A stretch of DNA of 64,000 nucleotides from Salvelinus alpinus (taxonomy: Eukaryota > Chordata > Actinopteri > Salmoniformes > Salmonidae): assembly GCF_045679555.1 (NCBI RefSeq), contig NC_092091.1:16825072-16889071 (forward strand), given 5' to 3'. Made by a program: the position numbers and the translations under genes. Shown piece by piece: positions 59,181-64,000 of the stretch. How positions within the stretch are numbered: the first letter of the stretch is position 1; the number at the start of each line of letters is the position of its first letter. Under the pieces are notes generated by a model. That model saw only the letters and a program-made list of their open reading frames with translations. It was not told the origin of the DNA and did no database searches.

Positions 59181-60711
59181 CAGTGACTTCAGAAAGTACT
59201 CATACCCATTGACTTATTCCACATACTGTTGTGTTACAGCCTAAATTCAAAATGTATTTAAAATATTTTTTCCTCACCCATCTACACACAATAATGACAA
59301 AGTGAAAACATGTTTTTAGATTCCCTCAAATGTATTGAAAATGAAATCCAGAAATCTCATTTACATAAGTATTCACTGTAGAAGCACCTTTGGCAGCGAT
59401 TACAGCTGTGAGTCTGAGTAAGTCTCTTGGAGCTTTGCACACCTGGATTGTTGATCATTCCTAGACAACCATTTTCAAGTCTTGCCAGATTTTCAAATCA
59501 ACTAACTCGACCACTCAGGAACATTCACTGTCTTTTTGATAAGCAACTTCAGAGTGTGTATTTGGCCTTTGTGTTTTAGGTTATTGTCCTGCTGAAAGAT
59601 AAATTCTGGTGGAAAGCAGACATCCAGGTTTTCCTGTAGGACTTTGCCTGTGCTTAGCTCCATTACGTTTCTTTTTTATCCTGAAAAACTCCCCAGTCTT
59701 TAACGATTTCAAACATACCCTTATCATGATGCAGCCGCCAACATGCTTGAAAATATGGAGAGTGGTACTCAGTAATGTATTGGATTTGCCCCAAACATAA
59801 CAATTACAGTATTACTTTAGTGCCTTGCTGCAAACATATTTTGGACAATTTTTATTCTGTACAGGCTTCTTCCTTTTCACTCTGTCAATTAGGTTAGTGT
59901 TGTGGAGTAACTACCATGTTTTTGATTTCACCTTTATTTAACCAGGTAGGCTAGTTGAGAACAAGTTCTCATTTGCAACTACGACCTGGCCAAGATAAAG
60001 CAAAGCTGAACACAACCGGTTGCCAACAGTAAAATGTAATGATGACACACTTTAGCTCCTTCTCTTTACTACAGACATTGCTTCATTCAACCTGGATGTT
60101 GCTGATCCATCCTCCTTTTCTCCTATCACAGCCATTAAACTGTGTAATGGTTTTAAAGTCACCATTGGCCTCATGGTGAAATTACTAAGCAGTTTCCTTC
60201 CTCCCTGGCAACAGTTAGGAAGGATACCTGTATCTTTGTATTGACTTGGTGTATTGATACACCACCCAAAGTGTCATTAATAACTTCACCATGCTCAAAG
60301 GGAAAGTCAATGTCTGCTATTCCTTTTAAACCATCTACCAAGAGGTTCCCTTCTTTGCAAGGCATTGGAAAACCTCCTGTCTTTTGAATGTGTATGTGTA
60401 GGGTGCAGAGATGAGGTAGTCAATCAAAAATCAAACACTATTATTGAGTCCACGCAACTTGTGAAGCAAATTTTTACTCCTGAACTTATTTAGTCTTGCA
60501 ATAAAAATAGGGGTTGATTACTTAGGACTCAAGACATTTCATCTTTTCAATCATTTGTAAAAATTATTCAAAAAACATAATTCCACTTTCACATTATGGG
60601 GTGTTGCATGTAGACTAGTGACAAAATCTAAATGTAATCAATTTTAAATACAGGCAGTAACACAACACAATGTGAAAAAGTCCAAGGGAAGAACACTTTA
60701 TGAAGGCACTG
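59181..60711. mobile_element. Tc1-like transposon, decayed, with inserted pieces
   Basis: Ends CAGTGACTTCAGAAAGTACT and the complement of CAGTGCCTTCATAAAGTG, with TA outside (59179-59180, 60712-60713). The interior carries only degraded sequence and no readable transposase. At 59926-60005 a LINE 3' end is inserted and is directly followed by a copy of RFWD3 intron sequence (60005-60086). Confidence 0.8.
59926..60005 (-). repeat. LINE 3' end fragment
   Basis: tttcacctttatttaaccag, then gtaggctagttgagaacaag, is the same 3' end as that of the LINE at 36127-42057, here about 80 bp only. It continues without a gap into the duplicated RFWD3 intron segment. Confidence 0.75.
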
Positions 60712-61150
60712 TAGGATATATAGATACAGTTGAAGTCGGAAGTTTACATACACCTAAGCCAAATACATTTAAACTCAGTTTCACAATTCCTGACATTTAA
60801 TTCTAGTAAAAATTGTCTTAGGTCAGTTAGGATCACCACTTGATTTTAAGAAAGTGAAATGTCAGAATAATAGTTGAGAATGATTTATTTCAGCTTTTAT
60901 TTCTTCATCACATTCCCAGTGGGTCAGAAGTTTGCATACACTCAATTAGTATTTGGTAGCATTGCCTTTAATTTGTTTAACTTGGGTCAAACATTTCAGG
61001 TAGCCTTCCACAAGCTTCCCACAATAAGTTGGGTGAATTTTGTCCCATTCCTCCTGACAGAGCTGGTGTAACTGAGTCAGGTTTGTAGGCCTCCTTGCTC
61101 ACACACACTTTTTCAGTTCTGCCCACACATTTTCTATAAGATTGAGGTCA

Positions 61151-61558
<408 letters not shown>

Positions 61559-62444
61559 TCAGCTTATGTCGATATAGGACTTGTTTTACTGTGGATATAG
61601 ATACTTTTGTACCCGTTTCCTCCAGCATCTTCACAAGGTCCTTTGTTGTTGTTCTGGGATTGATTTGCACTTTTATTACCAAAGTACGTTCATCTCTAGG
61701 AGACAAAACGCATCTCCTTCCTGAGCGGTATGACGGCTGCGTTGTCCCATGGTGTTTATACTTGCGTACTATTGTTTGTACAGATGAACGTGGCACCTTC
61801 AGGCGTTTGGAAATTGCTCCCAAGGATGAACCAGACTTGGAGGTCTACGATTTCTTTCTGAGGTTTTTGACTGATTTCTTTTGATTTTCCCATGATGTCA
61901 AGCAAAGAGGCACCGAGTTTGAAGGTGTTTACAGGCACAGTCAACTTAGTGTATGTAAACTTCTGACTAGAGGTCGACCGATTATGATTTTTCAACGCCA
62001 ATACCGATTATTGGAGGACCAATAAAAGCCGATACCGATTAATCGGACGATTTTTTCCCCTTTTATTTGTAATAATGACAATTACAACAATACTGAATGA
62101 ACACTTATTTTAACTTAATATATCAATAAAATCAATTTAGCCTCAATAAATAATGAAACATGTTTAATTTGGTTTAAAGAATGCAGAAACAAAGTGTTGG
62201 AGAAGAAAGTAAAAGTGCAATATGTGCCATGTAAGAAAGCTAACGTTTAAGTTCCTTGCTCAGAACATGAGAACATATGAAAGCTGGTGGTTCCTTTTAA
62301 CATGAGTCTTCAATATTCCCAGGTAAGAAGTTTTAGGTTGTAGTTATTATAGGAATTATAGGACTATTTCTCTCTATACGATTTGTATTTCATATACCTT
62401 TGACTATTGAATGTTCTTTCTTATAGGTACTTTAGTATTGCCAG

Positions 62445-62642
62445 TGTAACAGTATAGCTTCCATCCCTCTCCTCGCCGCTACCTGGGCTCGAACCAGGAA
62501 CACATCGACAACAGCCACCCTCGAAGCAGCGTTGCCCATGCAGAGCAAGGGGAACAACTACTCCAAGTCTCAGAGCGAGGGACGTTTGAAACGCTATTAG
62601 CGCGCACCCTGCTAACTAGCTAGCCATTTCACATCGGTTACA
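62445..62642 (-). mobile_element. 198-bp TG...CA element with tRNA-like boxes
   Basis: Bounded by TGTAACAG and CGGTTACA, with CCAG duplicated at 62441-62444 and 62643-62646. On the minus strand it has tggctagctagttagc near the start (A-box-like) and cctggttcgagcccaggtag (B-box-like, with a perfect T-arm-type stem) about 120 bases later. The ends resemble an LTR; the boxes resemble a SINE. Family not resolved. Confidence 0.55.
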
Positions 62643-63398
62643 CCAGCCTAATCTCGGGAGTTGATAGGCTTGAATTCATAAACAGCAGAGCTGCTGGCAA
62701 AACGCACGAAAGTGCTGTTTGAATGAATGCTTACGAGCCTGCTGGTGCCCACCATCGCTCAGTCAGACTGCTCTATCAAATCATAGACTTAATTATAACA
62801 TAATAACACACAGAAATACGAGCCTTAGGTCATTAATATGGTCGAATCCGGAAACTATCATCTCGAAAACTAAACGTTTATTCTTTCAGTGAAATACGGA
62901 ACCGTTCCGTATTTTATCTAACGGGTGGCATCCATCAGTCTAAATATTCCTGTTACATTGCACAACCTTCAATGTTATGTCATAATTATGTAAAATTCTG
63001 GCAAATTAGTTCGCAATGAGCCAGGCGGCCCAAACTGTTGCATATACCCTGACTCTGCGTGCAATGAACACAAGTGAAGTGACACAATTTCACCTGGTTA
63101 ATATTGCCTGCTAACCTGGATTTCTATATATGCAGGTTTAAAAATATATACTTCTGTGTATTGATTTTAAGAAAAGCATTGATGTTTATGGTTAGGTACA
63201 CGTTGGAGAAACGATAGTCCTTTTTCGCGAATGCGCACTGCATCGATTATATGCAACGCAGGACACGCTAGATAAACTAGTAATATCATCAACCATGTGT
63301 AGTTATAACTAGTGATTATGGTTGATTGATTGTTTTTTATAAGATAAGTTTAATGCTAGCTAGCAACTTACCGTGGTTTCTTACTGCATTCGAGTAAC

Positions 63399-63590
63399 AG
63401 GCGGTGGTTAGAGCGTTGGACTAGTTAACAGTAAAGTTGCAAGATTGAATCCCTGAGCTGACAAGGTAAAACATCTGTCGTTCTGCCCCTGAACAAGGCA
63501 GTTAACACACCGTTCCTAGGCCGTCATTGAAAATAAGAATGTGTTCTTAACTGACTTGCCTAGTTAAATAAAGGTGTAAAGAAAATATTT
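63399..63590 (+). repeat. tRNA-derived SINE (salmonid HpaI-like)
   Basis: Head gcggtggttagagcgttgga, B-box-like region gcaagattgaatccctgagc, body ttctgcccctgaacaaggca, and tail aagaatgtgttcttaactga, ttgcctagttaaataaaggt. It is inserted in the hAT element. Confidence 0.85.
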
Positions 63591-63769
63591 TAAAATATTA
63601 AAAAATTCGGCAAAATCGGCATCCAAAATTACCGATTTTCCGATTGTTATGAAAACCTGAAATCGGACCTAATTAATCAGCCATTCCAAATTATTGGTCG
63701 ACCTCTACTTCTGACCCAAAGAAATTGTGATACAGTGAATTATAAGTGAAATAATCTGTCTGTAAACTT

Positions 63770-63862
63770 CCACTGGACATCATAAGGTGAATGCACCAAC
63801 TTGTAAGTCGCTCTGGATAAGAGCGTCTGCTAAATGACTTAAATGTAATGTAAATGTAAACA
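63770..63862 (+). repeat. SINE tail fragment
   Basis: acttgtaagtcgctctggat, then aagagcgtctgctaaatgac and ttaaatgtaatgtaaatg: the 3' half of a salmonid SINE, inserted in the Tc1 copy. Confidence 0.75.
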
Positions 63863-64000
63863 ATTGTTGGAAAAATTACTTGTGTCATGCACAAAGTAGA
63901 TGTCCTAACCGACTTGCCAAAACTATAGTTTGTTAACAAGAAATTTGTGGAGTGGTTGAAAAACGAGTTTTAATGTCTCCAACCTAAGTGTATGTAAACT

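Larger units (their letters stand above)
61968..63707. mobile_element. Non-autonomous hAT element with 8-bp target duplication
   Basis: Ends TAGAGGTCGACCGATTATGA and the complement of TAGAGGTCGACCAATAATTT. The host Tc1 word CTTCTGAC is duplicated exactly at 61960-61967 and 63708-63715, the 8-bp signature of hAT transposition. The subterminal parts are rich in accgatta motifs. No transposase frame. It contains a 198-bp TG...CA element and a SINE. Confidence 0.9.

Overview
This window is nuclear DNA of a bony fish, almost certainly a salmonid. About half of it is the dispersed repeats typical of salmonid genomes: Tc1-like transposons with TA target sites, tRNA-derived SINEs whose tails read like 'gataagagcgtctgctaaatg', L2/CR1-type LINE pieces, hAT elements, fold-back MITEs and a family of TTAA-flanked elements. 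There are no operons, and the genes are split by introns with good splice sites. I found no prokaryotic or viral gene system.

Two real protein-coding genes lie in tandem on the minus strand. GLG1 (Golgi apparatus protein 1, also called ESL-1, CFR or MG-160) is complete: 25 coding exons from 54191 down to 18049 give an open frame of 1141 codons, with every splice phase agreeing. The last three coding exons of RFWD3 (E3 ubiquitin ligase, WD40 end) lie at 58960-56780, and the rest of that gene is beyond the right edge. RFWD3 and GLG1 are also neighbours in the same orientation in mammals, so this is conserved synteny. The two proteins work in different places: GLG1 is a Golgi membrane glycoprotein, RFWD3 a nuclear DNA-damage-response ligase.

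Layout. 1-5760: intergenic DNA with Tc1 pieces, a long GA/TG microsatellite, fold-backs and a decayed element with TA ends. 5959-11935: plus-strand remains of a fibulin-7-like gene (coiled coil, sushi, EGF, fibulin C-terminal exons), frameshifted, cut at its 5' side by a MITE and split by an L2 LINE that carries a solo LTR and a MITE. 11935-18048: flank and probable long GLG1 3' UTR with a Tc1 copy in it. 18049-31459: GLG1 exons 25 to 2. 31460-53867: the 22.4-kb GLG1 intron 1, dominated by a four-element nest (a hAT holding a LINE and two TTAA elements) at about 32.8-43.3 kb, then more Tc1, LINE, hAT and SINE pieces. 53868-54191: GLG1 exon 1. 54192-56779: intergenic, with hairpin repeats. 56780-58960: the end of RFWD3. 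59181-64000: RFWD3 intron with two Tc1 elements, one of them holding a hAT element with a perfect 8-bp target duplication.

I do not see a previously undescribed biological system. The most interesting signals are the TTAA family, whose four copies keep a subterminal hairpin with different stem bases, the dated nests of insertions, a 198-bp TG...CA element with tRNA-like boxes, the fibulin-7-like relic, and an 80-bp RFWD3 intron segment copied into a nearby transposon.
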